Positions 51,120 to 60,194 of a stretch of DNA of 64,000 bases are shown here, in pieces. The stretch is from Adhaeribacter aquaticus DSM 16391 (GTDB taxonomy: Bacteria; Bacteroidota; Bacteroidia; Cytophagales; Hymenobacteraceae). Both the position numbers and the translations under genes were made by a program. The notes beneath the pieces are model-generated. The model searched no databases, was not told the origin of the DNA, and saw only the letters and a program-made list of their open reading frames with translations. The DNA lies in assembly GCF_000473365.1 (NCBI RefSeq), contig NZ_KI421517.1:4228296-4292295 (forward strand), written 5' to 3'. Position 1 is the first letter of the stretch. Every line of letters begins with the position of its first letter.

Positions 51120-52429
51120 ATATAAAGTTGGTTTTTCCTGAAAGTAATAGTTTTCAACTTATATTCATTAATTCTTAGGGTTAAATTGCCTCACAGCTTA
51201 GGTATATTAGCCGTGGTTTTATATATTAAAATTCCATTTTGGCAATGCCAGGCATTTTAATTTTTTCGCACCCATAAACCTTTTAGACCGATAAGTAGAT
51301 CATAAAAGCTTTTTGCTAGTAATTTCATTGTTGCTATTTATCATGATCTATACCATTTTAGGCCAGACAGTGGCGTGGCTAAAGTAAAGGAGCAATTCCT
51401 TAAAACACTTTTTTTATATTATGCGCTCAAAATTCGCCATCTGCATCACACTCCCCTTCGAATTCACTATCTGTATCTACAAACCCACCATAAATAATAG
51501 ATAATCTTGTGGGTAATTGCGCTTTCCCCTTTATTTTAACTACTATATATTTTTTCCTTTCCACTTCCAAAGCTAAAATCCCAACGAAATAAAACCTAAA
51601 TTATAAATAAACCAAAATATCAAAATTGCCTGCCATAATATAAAATATCCCTAATCGGTGGTATAATATTAACTAAAATATAAATAAGGCCAGTTATGTC
51701 CTAAATCGATCCTTAACGGGAATAAAACAGTAACGGATTTTAAAAATGCGGTTGAAAAGCAAAAATGAGAAAGAAGAAAGGATAAAAATGAATACAGTAA
51801 TATCTTAGGCTTCCCTAAATATCATGAAGAAAAGCAAAAAGAAGCCCGCAAATAGTATTAGCATTAAATAAGTTGCTTATCTCTCTAATTTTTTGGATAT
51901 GTATCCTTTAAATATTAGTTGCTGAGTAGCAACAGATCTAGAATAATATAATAGCCTTCAGCTAATATTAACAAGATAATGTCTGATCAAGGTGTTATTG
52001 TAATCCTGTATATAAAGTTCTTGAAAAAATGAAGCTTGGAAAAGCAAGTACGTCAACTAAAAGAAAAGGCGTTAGGAAAGGAAATTACTTAAAGTTTTAA
52101 TTTATTATTAAACTGTTTAATAATAAATTATCAATATTTTATAATAATTAATCTGCGGCTAACAATAACAAGAAACCTGAATAGGGTAAATAAATAGTTT
52201 TCTCAACGCGCTAAAAAATTCCAGTCTTACCATTTCAATCCCACCAACAGCAATACAAACAGTACAAAGCAAAAATTTAAAGAGCTCATAAAACCATTTG
52301 CTACTGTTCCCCTACCTTAGATTCAGACATTTTATTTTAAATCGTTGTATTTACTGCTTTAATATTGTTGCCAACCGTTGGCTAAGGCACACCTAGATGT
52401 TCTTTCGCTATTCCTAAACAAAGTTATTT
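51120..52429. other. Long gene-free region
   Basis: About 1.3 kb with no gene I can support; the longest plus-strand starts give under 20 codons (for example a Lys-rich 15-codon frame at 51823). The notable item is the 33-base palindrome at 52098-52130. Near 52370, CCAACCGTTGGC forms a small palindrome beside the 3' end of the next gene. Confidence 0.5.
52098..52130. repeat. Perfect 33-base palindrome (16-bp arms, 1-base centre)
   Basis: Left arm 52098-52113 and right arm 52115-52130 are exact reverse complements around a central T. It is almost purely A/T, with a single GC pair near the centre. It is too long for chance in most regions, although A/T richness raises the odds. Confidence 0.75.
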
Positions 52430-52927
52430 TTATTTCGGAGTAATTATTTCTTTCTTATCGGTTGTTGCATCCAGGATTTCTAATTTAAATTGATCCGATA
52501 AAAACAAAGCATCTGCTTTAATATCTTTGTATTTTCCTTTTGCAATACGGATATATTCAAATTCATTAATTCTTATATTTAAGGCTGTTTGAGTATTACT
52601 TGAATAAGTACTTAACCCAGTATTATAGCTTTGATTTCTAATTATTATTTTATCATTTGTTATGGTAATTCGCCAAAGTTTAGGCAAACTTTTCCAGTTC
52701 CCGAATTTCAAGCCAAATAAGCCCCAATATTCCTTATAATATAAGGTATCTAAATTCAAGACTACTCCATAATGAGTAAATAATATTAAAATAGATAATA
52801 GTAGTAATCCAACTCCTAATAGCGGGATTTGCAGGAAGGAAATAATTCCACAAAACACCAGTGCGAATCCTACTATTTTAACTTGCAAAGGGAAAACATT
52901 ATCAGTTTTTCTATTAAATAGGTTCAT
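52430..52927 (-). CDS. Hypothetical membrane protein
   Basis: 165 aa. Two membrane helices near the N-terminus (VGFALVFCGIISFLQIPL and VGLLLLSILILFTHYG), then a beta-rich soluble domain (LKFGNWKSLPKLWRITITN, IRINEFEYIRIAKGKYKDI). Not recognised. Single minus-strand gene between attC-like elements at both ends. Confidence 0.65.
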   Translation of the reverse strand: MNLFNRKTDNVFPLQVKIVGFALVFCGIISFLQIPLLGVGLLLLSILILFTHYGVVLNLDTLYYKEYWGLFGLKFGNWKSLPKLWRITITNDKIIIRNQSYNTGLSTYSSNTQTALNIRINEFEYIRIAKGKYKDIKADALFLSDQFKLEILDATTDKKEIITPK

Positions 52928-52944
52928 ACAAACTTTAAAATATA

Positions 52945-53005
52945 GCAGTTAGGTTAACGGCGTCGGCCGAGGCTGGCGTTTAGGTGTTCTGTGTGTTGCC
53001 CAATT
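52945..53005. repeat. attC-like hairpin element S1
   Basis: GC-rich, imperfectly palindromic sequence just upstream of the minus-strand gene 52927. The block 52963-52988 (TCGGCCGAGGCTGGCGTTTA onwards) matches 58574-58600 in element S2 at 22 of 27 aligned positions, in the same orientation. On the minus strand it ends GCCGTTAACC, with GGGCAAC at the other end, partly complementary as in attC R'' and R' boxes. Confidence 0.45.
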
Positions 53006-53149
53006 AGTTGAAGATATGGATTAAAGCAGATAGTAGCAAATCATTAGCAAGATGCATGGTAGTAAGAAATTTAAAGACAAGAAAGCCCATACTATCGTCA
53101 GGCCGGCTCCGCAAAACATTTTTTAAAATTGAAGAGTTTAAAACAATCG

Positions 53150-54352
53150 ATGACAAAGCGACCTGGCATTTTCCCTACATTTTTTATTTCCGGATTTGAG
53201 TGTTCTACCTTCTTGTGGAAAGATAAAAAAAGACGTAATTTGATAGCTGAAACCCAACACGATCGCTTTGCCGCTAAAGATTATGCCTTGCTGCGGGATT
53301 TAGGTATTGCGGTTTCCCGCGAAGGCATCTCTTGGCCCATGGTAGATAAAAACGGGTCCTACGATTTCTCATCCATCGATCCCATGATTGAAGCCATGCA
53401 GCAGCAAAAAATACTGCCGGTATGGGACCTTTGTCATTATGGCTATCCGGATGATCTGGATCCTTTTAGCGATGCGTTTATTCAGCGGTTTGCCGACTAT
53501 TGCAAGGCCGTAGCCGAATATGTAACTCCAAAACTGCCCGGCCCTTATTTCTTTACGCCCATAAACGAAATTACTTTTTTTTCTTTTTGTGGCGGCGAAT
53601 GGGGATGGGTCGCACCTTACCGAAACACCCGGGAAGATCGGTATAAACTCCGGCTGGCACTGTGCAAAGCCGCTATTGCCGGGGTAAAAGCCATAAGGCA
53701 GGTAGTGCCCGATGCCCGCATGATTAACATCGATCCCCTGGTGCAGGTAGTGGCACCCCACAACCGGCCGGACCAGAAACAGGCCGCCTGGCACGAAACA
53801 TATGTTGATACCTTTCTGGCATGGGATATATTATATGGTAAAGAACATCCGGAATTGGGCGGCTCTCCCGACATATTAGACATTGTAGGGGCCAATAATT
53901 ATTCTTTTGGCCAGATGGAATACCGGGAACAAGGCCCGCACGAAGCGCTGCCCCCGGATGACGACCGCATTAAGCCGCTGTGCGACCTGTTGCATTTGGT
54001 TTGGGAAAGGTACAAACGCCCCATGATTATTGGCGAAACCAGTGGCATGAAGGAAGGTTGGGAAGATTGGCTGCGGGATGTCATGGACGAATCATTGGCG
54101 GCGGTAGAAGCGGGTATTGATTTACACGGTATTTGTCTTTTTCCGGCAGTAGACATGCCCGACTGGCATACCAACGAATGGCTGCACAACGGCCTTTTCG
54201 ACCTGGAAGCAGAAGGCGAACTGCTGCAGCGGAAAGAATGTGTGCCTTACGTGGCAGAATTGCGTCGCTGGCAAAAAGAACTGAACCGGGTAACAGCGCT
54301 GGATCAGGATCCATTCAGTGGTCAAGGCCAAATGGTTGAACCGTTTCAATAG
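53150..54352 (+). CDS. GH1-like beta-glycosidase-family protein
   Basis: 400 aa from the ATG at 53150. Similar to family 1 glycosidase-like proteins: IFPTFFISGFECSTFLWKD, DYALLRDLGIAVSREGISWP, WDLCHYGYPDDLDPFSDAFI (GH1-like HWD-type strand), TPINEITFFSFCG (acid/base Glu) and RPMIIGETSGMKEGW (nucleophile Glu). Such proteins hydrolyse beta-glycosides; here the exact sugar is unknown. The last dozen residues (SGQGQMVEPFQ) come from antisense TrpF sequence, so the natural C-terminus appears lost. No signal peptide. Confidence 0.85.
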   Translation: MTKRPGIFPTFFISGFECSTFLWKDKKRRNLIAETQHDRFAAKDYALLRDLGIAVSREGISWPMVDKNGSYDFSSIDPMIEAMQQQKILPVWDLCHYGYPDDLDPFSDAFIQRFADYCKAVAEYVTPKLPGPYFFTPINEITFFSFCGGEWGWVAPYRNTREDRYKLRLALCKAAIAGVKAIRQVVPDARMINIDPLVQVVAPHNRPDQKQAAWHETYVDTFLAWDILYGKEHPELGGSPDILDIVGANNYSFGQMEYREQGPHEALPPDDDRIKPLCDLLHLVWERYKRPMIIGETSGMKEGWEDWLRDVMDESLAAVEAGIDLHGICLFPAVDMPDWHTNEWLHNGLFDLEAEGELLQRKECVPYVAELRRWQKELNRVTALDQDPFSGQGQMVEPFQ

Positions 54353-54896
54353 CTTTTTTCACATTGTCTTTGTTCAGTCCGCCTGCCAGAAACAATGGGA
54401 TTGGTATCGACCTTCTGATTTCCTTACTTAATTCCCAATTGTGTACTCTTCCTGTACCACCCAATTCTTTTACCGATAGTTTTGGATTTCCACTGTCTAA
54501 TAAAATGGCATCGACATATGCTGAAACTTCGATAGCTTCTTTTACTGAATTCTGGTCAATTACGTGAATAACTTGCACCAACTTGACATTTGGCAATTCG
54601 CTGCGAAGCATTTCATACTCCCGCCTCTCTAATTCATCTACAATTTGAATCGTTGATGTATTGACACGTCTGTAATGTTTAATTATGTCTTTTGGGTTCG
54701 TTTCGCTTGTCAGCAAGAAAGTTGAAATAGGTGGTGGAACTGTCTTTGCAATTTGACTTATGAGCTCATCTCCAATAACACCTGGTCCGCTTGGCATATG
54801 TCCAACCAAACCCAATGCAGACGCTCCGTGTTCAATAGCAATTCTTGCTTCATCAATACTACTAATACAGCAAATTTTTACTCTTGGCTTTGTCAT
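54315..54896 (-). CDS. Phosphoribosylanthranilate isomerase-like protein, C-terminally truncated
   Basis: 193 aa. TrpF converts phosphoribosylanthranilate to its ribulose form in tryptophan synthesis. Seen: VKICCISSIDEA (catalytic Cys9; the usual KICG glycine is Cys here), ILLDSG with Asp134, GGTGRVHNW, and FLAGGLNKDNV for the phosphate. The protein stops at PFGLDH, where the family normally continues GLDLCSGVRT and about 20 more residues. The end overlaps the convergent GH1-like gene by 38 bases. No other trp gene is present, so this may be a divergent or broken paralogue. Confidence 0.8.
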   Translation of the reverse strand: MTKPRVKICCISSIDEARIAIEHGASALGLVGHMPSGPGVIGDELISQIAKTVPPPISTFLLTSETNPKDIIKHYRRVNTSTIQIVDELERREYEMLRSELPNVKLVQVIHVIDQNSVKEAIEVSAYVDAILLDSGNPKLSVKELGGTGRVHNWELSKEIRRSIPIPLFLAGGLNKDNVKKAIETVQPFGLDH

Positions 54897-55280
54897 TTTA
54901 ACTTACTTATTCTTAACGATTCTGTCTATCCCTAAGTAGAGCATACCGCACTTCGCTTTGCGATGGCGAGGCTGCCTTAAAGGCTTGTTTAGCGGCTGCT
55001 CTTTACATTCTATAAGTAGCACAACAATTCTATTGATGAGCAAATCAGCCGTTGTGTGCTTCAAATTATAGAGCTGGTTTTACTTTGTTACTTCAGCCTT
55101 ACTTAGGCATGGGTGTTTATATACTGAAATTTTCCAAGACAATATCATCCAGGTATAAAAGGGAAAAGAGCTAACCATTTAGGTTCGGGCCACCCAGTCC
55201 AAAGAACTTCACAATCAGAATTTTGTTGAAGGCTTAGGTAAAAGCTGTTACTTAACCCTCATAGGAACTGTTATAATGTG
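54897..55280. other. Gene-free region with attC-like sequence
   Basis: About 380 bases. Around 54942-55000 the sequence is GC-rich and imperfectly palindromic (GCACTTCGCTTTGCGATGG and AAGGCTTGTTTAGCGG), distantly resembling elements S1 and S2. A second inverted pair GCACAAC/GTTGTGTGC spans about 55018-55062. No gene. Confidence 0.4.
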
Positions 55281-56429
55281 TTATTTTTTTGAATATTTAA
55301 AAATTTGACCATGATTCCCTATTGCAAACCCTGTGTTGTGGGTTGGAAAGCTAATGTCATTCAATTGCTTTTCACCTACATCTAATGTTAAGCTAAAATT
55401 TGCACCTCCATCTTTTGATAAATAAATTTTACCATCAGATAAATTAGTTGTAATGATTTCACCCGTTTCAAATGCAAATATTTGGCTATAAGGATCAATG
55501 AGAGGTGTATTAGGAAAATGTGTTTGTATTTCCTCCCAGTTCTTTCCGCCATCGTTAGTTTTAAGAATGCCCTGTGGAGTGATATAATATCCCATATCTT
55601 CATTTAGAAAAGAGGCATCGCTGGAAAATCCGTTCGTTTCCCTTATCAGGTTCCAGTTTGCGCCTCTATCTGTTGTTTTATAGATTTTTCCGTATCTATT
55701 AATGAGCAAACCGGTTTTATTGTCTGGCAATATGCTTGCTCTATGAGAAATAATGAGAGGTTTTGACTTATCGGCGTTATTAGAAAGAAAGTTCCAGCTT
55801 AAACCTCCGTCCTGCGTTTGGACACGCATATAATAATTTCCATTATCAATTTGAACAAAACCTTCCATTTTATTAAAAAACCGAATCATATAATGGGGAT
55901 GGAGAACTATCGCACCATCGCCAGGAAAAGAAAAGCTGGCCATAACTTTCGTCCAAACTTTACCTCCATCAGTAGTTTTAAATACCCCCTCGTATTCTGT
56001 CGTTACAAATCCATAATTTTCATCAAGAAAGAAAATGTCAGTAATTTGTGAAGCAAAAGGTGTCGCTAGGCTGGTCCAGGTATTTCCTTTATCGGTTGTT
56101 TTGAAAAAAGAAGGTCCATGATTTTTTGATAAAACAATTTTTGCCTGGTATGAATAATACTTAGTTGAATCTCTTATAATTGTAGGTGTCCCGAGAAGAT
56201 TTTTGTAATCAAAGTTATATTTTGTAATATGTTTTATTGTATCTATCGAAGGCTCACTTGCTACAAAACCAGTTTGATCATCTATAAAAAATATTTTTGT
56301 CAAGTTGGCGTCAGTTTCAATAGGTAATCGTTTCCAGTTTTCATTTAAAAAAACTTTTATATCGTCATTATCTTTCTCACAACTTTGAATAAAAATCATT
56401 AGCGTGATAAATAAAACAAGTTTTTTCAT
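55281..56429 (-). CDS. Ycf48/BNR-repeat lipoprotein
   Basis: 382 aa. Signal peptide with Cys near 17 (IMIFIQSCEKD-type). At least six Asp-box repeats of the S/T-x-D-x-G-x-x-W type: TDKGNTWTSL, TDGGKVWTKV, TQDGGLSWNFL, TDRGANWNLI, TNDGGKNWEEI, SKDGGANFSL, forming a beta-propeller as in Ycf48/sialidase-like proteins. In this phylum such proteins are exported and their ligands unknown. Single gene. Confidence 0.85.
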   Translation of the reverse strand: MKKLVLFITLMIFIQSCEKDNDDIKVFLNENWKRLPIETDANLTKIFFIDDQTGFVASEPSIDTIKHITKYNFDYKNLLGTPTIIRDSTKYYSYQAKIVLSKNHGPSFFKTTDKGNTWTSLATPFASQITDIFFLDENYGFVTTEYEGVFKTTDGGKVWTKVMASFSFPGDGAIVLHPHYMIRFFNKMEGFVQIDNGNYYMRVQTQDGGLSWNFLSNNADKSKPLIISHRASILPDNKTGLLINRYGKIYKTTDRGANWNLIRETNGFSSDASFLNEDMGYYITPQGILKTNDGGKNWEEIQTHFPNTPLIDPYSQIFAFETGEIITTNLSDGKIYLSKDGGANFSLTLDVGEKQLNDISFPTHNTGFAIGNHGQIFKYSKK

Positions 56430-56779
56430 ACTCTTTAATTTTTTATCAAAGTTATTATTTAAACAATCACTTCTATGATTTTGGGTTTATAATCGTGACA
56501 GAGGTCGATTTTTTTTACTGAATCTCACCTACTTGCAAATTACCAGAAATTATCATATCCGATTCACTTAGTCCCTTTCACTTTGCCGTTAGCAAAAGAA
56601 TTTATCTCCCTTGCGTGTGGTGGAGAATAAATTATAATAGGTAATCCTTGCTCAAGTGCAGGAATTCACTTCTATTAGGCAGGTAAGTTAAAGGAAGTTG
56701 AATAAGGGACAAAATGCCGGCTGATAAACAAACAGCCGGCATTTTAACAAGGTATTGTTGTAGTAGTGCGTTGGTTAGT
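56430..56779. other. Intergenic region with a terminator
   Basis: 350 bases; apart from the terminator at 56711-56745 nothing is supported. Confidence 0.5.
56711..56745 (-). terminator. Terminator of the MBL-fold gene
   Basis: A perfect 13-bp stem AAAATGCCGGCTG/CAGCCGGCATTTT with a 9-base loop, 35 bases after the stop of the minus-strand gene at 56780. A short T-run follows. Confidence 0.75.
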
Positions 56780-57553
56780 TTAGAGGTTAAATCTTTCACC
56801 GTCTTTAGGTATTAGCAACTTCTCTAAAGCAATGTTCGCCTCGTCTGCTTTTCTGCGTAAGGAAGCTCTTGTGGTAAGGCAATGGTCCAGAGCCTCCATG
56901 TGTATTGCTATTACTTTTGCATGGCCACTGGCTTCAACTAAAGTTATTGTTTGCTCTTCGTTTAAAATGATACGTGTTCCTTCAAAGCCTGGCATTTCTG
57001 CACCGCCTGAGTTGGTAACAATATAATCTGGTTTAAATTGCTCTATTGCTCCCGCTACTTCATTCATCCAAACGCTATCGCCTACAAGGTAAATGGTCGG
57101 CTGGTTTTCCGCCTTTAGTACAAAGCCGGAAACAGTGCCCATATGCTGCAAAACTTCACCGCTGCCGTGCTCGCCACCTGTTCGGTAGATAGTGATTCCA
57201 TTCCAAACAATACTATCGGTTATTGTCTCAGCATTGGTAAAATTGGCATTTTTGAAGTATTCTTCATCCGCTGGCTGATTGAAGAGTTTGATAGACTTGT
57301 CTAATGCCTCCATGGCCACTGGGTCAAAATGGTCAGGATGGGTATGGGTTACTAAAACCAAGTCAAGGTCCTTAATGATTTCTTCAGCAGAAACAGGCAA
57401 CTCTACCATTGGGTTACGTTCTTTTCCTGCAATCGGGTCAAACGCTCCCTTGGGAAAGAACATAGGGTCTACCAATATTTTTTTCCCATTGTATTGAAGG
57501 AGTAAGGTAGCATTTCTGATGAACTGTATGCTTGCACTTATTGCCATAGTCAT
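56780..57553 (-). CDS. MBL-fold metallo-hydrolase (UlaG-like)
   Basis: 257 aa from the ATG at 57553 (MTMAISASIQFIRNATLLL); the frame is open further upstream without a better start. Seen: ILVDPMFFPKG, the metal motif HTHPDH at 70-75, GGEHGSGEV, LVGDSVW, IVTNSGGAEMPG and a C-terminal HMEALDHCL. This is the group of cytosolic beta-lactamase-fold hydrolases that open lactones or thioesters. An AraC-type regulator gene lies 68 bases upstream on the same strand and may control it. Confidence 0.9.
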   Translation of the reverse strand: MTMAISASIQFIRNATLLLQYNGKKILVDPMFFPKGAFDPIAGKERNPMVELPVSAEEIIKDLDLVLVTHTHPDHFDPVAMEALDKSIKLFNQPADEEYFKNANFTNAETITDSIVWNGITIYRTGGEHGSGEVLQHMGTVSGFVLKAENQPTIYLVGDSVWMNEVAGAIEQFKPDYIVTNSGGAEMPGFEGTRIILNEEQTITLVEASGHAKVIAIHMEALDHCLTTRASLRRKADEANIALEKLLIPKDGERFNL

Positions 57554-57621
57554 TTTAATTTTTAGGTTTAAAATTAGAGGCAAAGGTCGGAGTGCAAGCT
57601 TATTTAGCTTCTACCAAAGCA

Positions 57622-58506
57622 TTACTGAATACTACCATTTTGATAATCTGTTAAAAATTCAGAAATCGTCAGCCCAGTTTGCGTCTTGAAAAACCGCATC
57701 AGATGATTGGGTTCAGAAAAGTTGAGTTCGTTGGCTATTTCAGCAACCGTAAACTGGGAATGTAGCAGAAAGCTTTTGACTTCCAAAAGCAGGCGTTGCT
57801 TCAGTAAATGGCTGGCCGTAATGCCAAACTGCGCTTGAACAGCTTTATTCAGCGTTATTCTGCTAATGCCTAAAAGTGAGGCATATTCACTTACCCGCTT
57901 CTTTTCTTTGATATGCTGCTCCATTAGCTTCTTAAACTCATAAGCATGGGTGTTCTCAGGCTTTTCCAGTGGCATCTTGTTTTTAAAAGCATAATCCCGG
58001 TTAAGTTTCAGCAGCAAATAGTAAAGTAGTGAGCGGATGATATGCTCACTGTCCAATTTTGATTGCTTTAGTTCCGCGTTAATTTCAGTAAGGATGCTGC
58101 AAGCCTTTTGCATATCTCCATCTGTCACCGCCAGTTTCAGCGGATAATCTAACTGATAGAAAAAAAGTAAGCGGAAAGTGAAAAGTTTGTCTGAAAAGAA
58201 ATCGTTGAGAAAGTCTTCCTGAAAAATGAGAAAGGTAAAATCTAAATGTTGAGGGTCTAACTTCCATTGCCGTTTCTGGAAAGGTGAAATGAAAACAATG
58301 GTGTGATTGGCAATGGTAATCTTTTGCTGGTTTAATAATAGGTAACCACTTGCCTCTTTAAAGAATAAGATTTCAAAATAGTCGGTCTTGTAAATATCTG
58401 TATCTACGTAGGCTTCCTTTAGCTCATCGCCTGCCCCTACCCGTAGTAAAACTTCCACCCCACACTGGGCTTTATCAAACTTTATAGTTTTCAATTCAGC
58501 ATCCAT
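57622..58506 (-). CDS. AraC-family transcriptional regulator
   Basis: 294 aa from the ATG at 58506 (MDAELKTIKFDKAQCGVEV). The longer frame starting at 58545 runs into attC-like sequence and is rejected. N-terminal AraC-type sensing half (cupin-like, VLLRVGAGDELKEAYV, ISPFQKRQWKL), C-terminal double helix-turn-helix: ISRITLNKAVQAQFGITAS and FTVAEIANELNFSEPNHLMR followed by FFKTQTGLTISEF. Binds DNA; the inducer is unknown. The MBL-fold gene directly downstream is the likely target. Confidence 0.92.
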   Translation of the reverse strand: MDAELKTIKFDKAQCGVEVLLRVGAGDELKEAYVDTDIYKTDYFEILFFKEASGYLLLNQQKITIANHTIVFISPFQKRQWKLDPQHLDFTFLIFQEDFLNDFFSDKLFTFRLLFFYQLDYPLKLAVTDGDMQKACSILTEINAELKQSKLDSEHIIRSLLYYLLLKLNRDYAFKNKMPLEKPENTHAYEFKKLMEQHIKEKKRVSEYASLLGISRITLNKAVQAQFGITASHLLKQRLLLEVKSFLLHSQFTVAEIANELNFSEPNHLMRFFKTQTGLTISEFLTDYQNGSIQ

Positions 58507-58540
58507 TTTCGCAAACTTAAATAGAGAGGGTGGCATTACA

Positions 58541-58605
58541 CACAACGACTGGGCTAAACGGCGGGCGAGGCCATCGACCGAAGACTGACGTTTAGGTTTT
58601 GTTAG
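58541..58605. repeat. attC-like hairpin element S2
   Basis: Between the AraC gene and the upstream lipoprotein gene. CTAACG-type core: CTAAACG (58554-58560) and CGTTTAG (58589-58595) are perfectly complementary across a GC-rich 28-base loop. It shares a 27-base block (58574-58600) with S1. Outer ends read CACAAC and GTTAGTC. On the minus strand it lies 3' of gene 58606 and 5' of the AraC gene, the position of an attC in a gene cassette. Confidence 0.5.
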
Positions 58606-59199
58606 TCAAAGTTTTTCTTCTTTTTCAATTTTAGCTTTAAATAAACCATCAGCATACCAATTCATAATACCTTCCTTTGCTCTTACATGTAATTCACCAA
58701 AAATACTATCTCCAACAACAAATTTTGTTTTGTGTAACCGTAGGCGTTGATTTAATATAACTACTGGAATAGTATCTGTTTCAACTATAAGCGTTGAGGA
58801 ATAAGGCAAGGCCTGAAATTTTTCATTAACAACTTTTAATTTAATTCCATAACCAACTTCAAAGCTGTTTGTAATATAAATATTTATAGTATCCTTGGAT
58901 AAGTAAGCTTTACACCTATAAATTGTTTCCACCCCAACTCTTTGATCTAAAGAATCGCTAACTTTTACAACCTCCATCCTACTGGTGGCTCTTTCGGTAG
59001 TAGTGTCATCCATACTGGAAAGCACTCTATTATTACCCAAGAAATCAAAATACATACTTTCATTAAACCCTTTTCTAATCTGGATGGAGTCAAAATCTGA
59101 CCTTAGATTATTCTTTATTTCTGAGTCATCAGAATTAGTCTTCTCTTCAGAGCAACTTAATAAAAAAGTCATTACTACCAGGTAAAATAAAACTTTCAT
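58606..59199 (-). CDS. Hypothetical lipoprotein
   Basis: 197 aa. Signal peptide with lipobox Cys16 (VVMTFLLSCSEEK). The mature part is polar with strands (KAYLSKDTINIYITNSFEVG, TLIVETDTIPVVILN) and ends in a charged tail (KIEKEEKL). No family recognised. Short gene with attC-like sequence on its 3' side. Confidence 0.68.
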   Translation of the reverse strand: MKVLFYLVVMTFLLSCSEEKTNSDDSEIKNNLRSDFDSIQIRKGFNESMYFDFLGNNRVLSSMDDTTTERATSRMEVVKVSDSLDQRVGVETIYRCKAYLSKDTINIYITNSFEVGYGIKLKVVNEKFQALPYSSTLIVETDTIPVVILNQRLRLHKTKFVVGDSIFGELHVRAKEGIMNWYADGLFKAKIEKEEKL

Positions 59200-59353
59200 T
59201 TCTTAAGTTATGACCACCGTCCTACTGCTTGCCGCAGTAGCGGGTTTGGCAGTACTTCAATTAATATGTATTATAAAAGCAGACAATTTGTTCTTCCGTT
59301 TATTATAGCATTTCACCCGCTATTGTGGTAAGCAACTGTTGTAGGCAGCCAAT

Positions 59354-59971
59354 TTACAAGCGAACTTTATATTTTTTGAGAAGAGGGGGTAATTGGTCCC
59401 AAAAGAACTCTATGTCGTGCTTCTTAGCAAGAGCATCCACTTCCTCGGGTTTAGGTGTTCTACCATTAACAAATAAATCAGTGAGCTGCTGCATGTAGAC
59501 TTCATGTCCGCCGGGTAGATACAGTTCGATAAATTTAACCGGCACTTTTCCTCTGTTCCAAAAGCTATGTACAAGACCTCTGGGTCGCAGGTGCCAGCCA
59601 CCTGCTTCTACCTTAAAAATTTCTTCACCGACCATAATCGTCAGTGTTCCTTGCAGTACCCGGCATACTTCGTCAAAGCTTTTATGCCTGTGAGGAACGG
59701 CACCCATGTAGCCAGGAAAAAGTGTGGTTTCGGCGGAGCCTAAATTTCCTGATGTCTGTTCTTTATTCAGCTTAAAGGTGATTTCATTAACAGCAATCTT
59801 TCCTTTTTCCCCTTTTCCAGAGGGAATGTACAATGGCTTCGGCTCATCACTAGATTGCTCTTCATCCCTGATAGGTTGAGCGAAGGAGCTCAATGGAATG
59901 GTTGCACTGCCGACCATTGTAGCAGCCAGTAGCTGCATTACTCTTCTTCTACTTAATTGGCTGTGTGTCAT
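59354..59971 (-). CDS. Cupin-domain protein with a Tat-type signal
   Basis: 205 aa. N-terminus SRRRVMQLLAATMVGSATI carries a twin-arginine motif before a hydrophobic stretch, so it is probably exported folded. Cupin motif 1 PHRHKSFDEVCRVLQGTLT (metal His/Glu), then HLRPRGLVHSFWNRGKVPV (His) from motif 2, and a C-terminal helical part (LTDLFVNGRTPKPEEVDALA). Metal-binding beta-barrel; substrate unknown. The flanks at both ends contain inverted GTTGTAGGC / GCCTACAAC motifs. Confidence 0.85.
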   Translation of the reverse strand: MTHSQLSRRRVMQLLAATMVGSATIPLSSFAQPIRDEEQSSDEPKPLYIPSGKGEKGKIAVNEITFKLNKEQTSGNLGSAETTLFPGYMGAVPHRHKSFDEVCRVLQGTLTIMVGEEIFKVEAGGWHLRPRGLVHSFWNRGKVPVKFIELYLPGGHEVYMQQLTDLFVNGRTPKPEEVDALAKKHDIEFFWDQLPPLLKKYKVRL

Positions 59972-60194
59972 GGCTGGTTATTTAAGGTTGCCTACAACGG
60001 TTAGTTTAAAAATAGTAGCCATTAGCTTGCAAATTTCTTATCGAAATGTAGTAATATGAAGTGAATAAATGCCATTAAAAAAAACTTCTAAACAGGCAAT
60101 TATTTTTATACATTGTAATGCTTAGGATTTTTTTTCTTTGACAGTTTATTTCAAAATCTTACAATGCTATAAAACGTCAAAAATACATGGGCAT

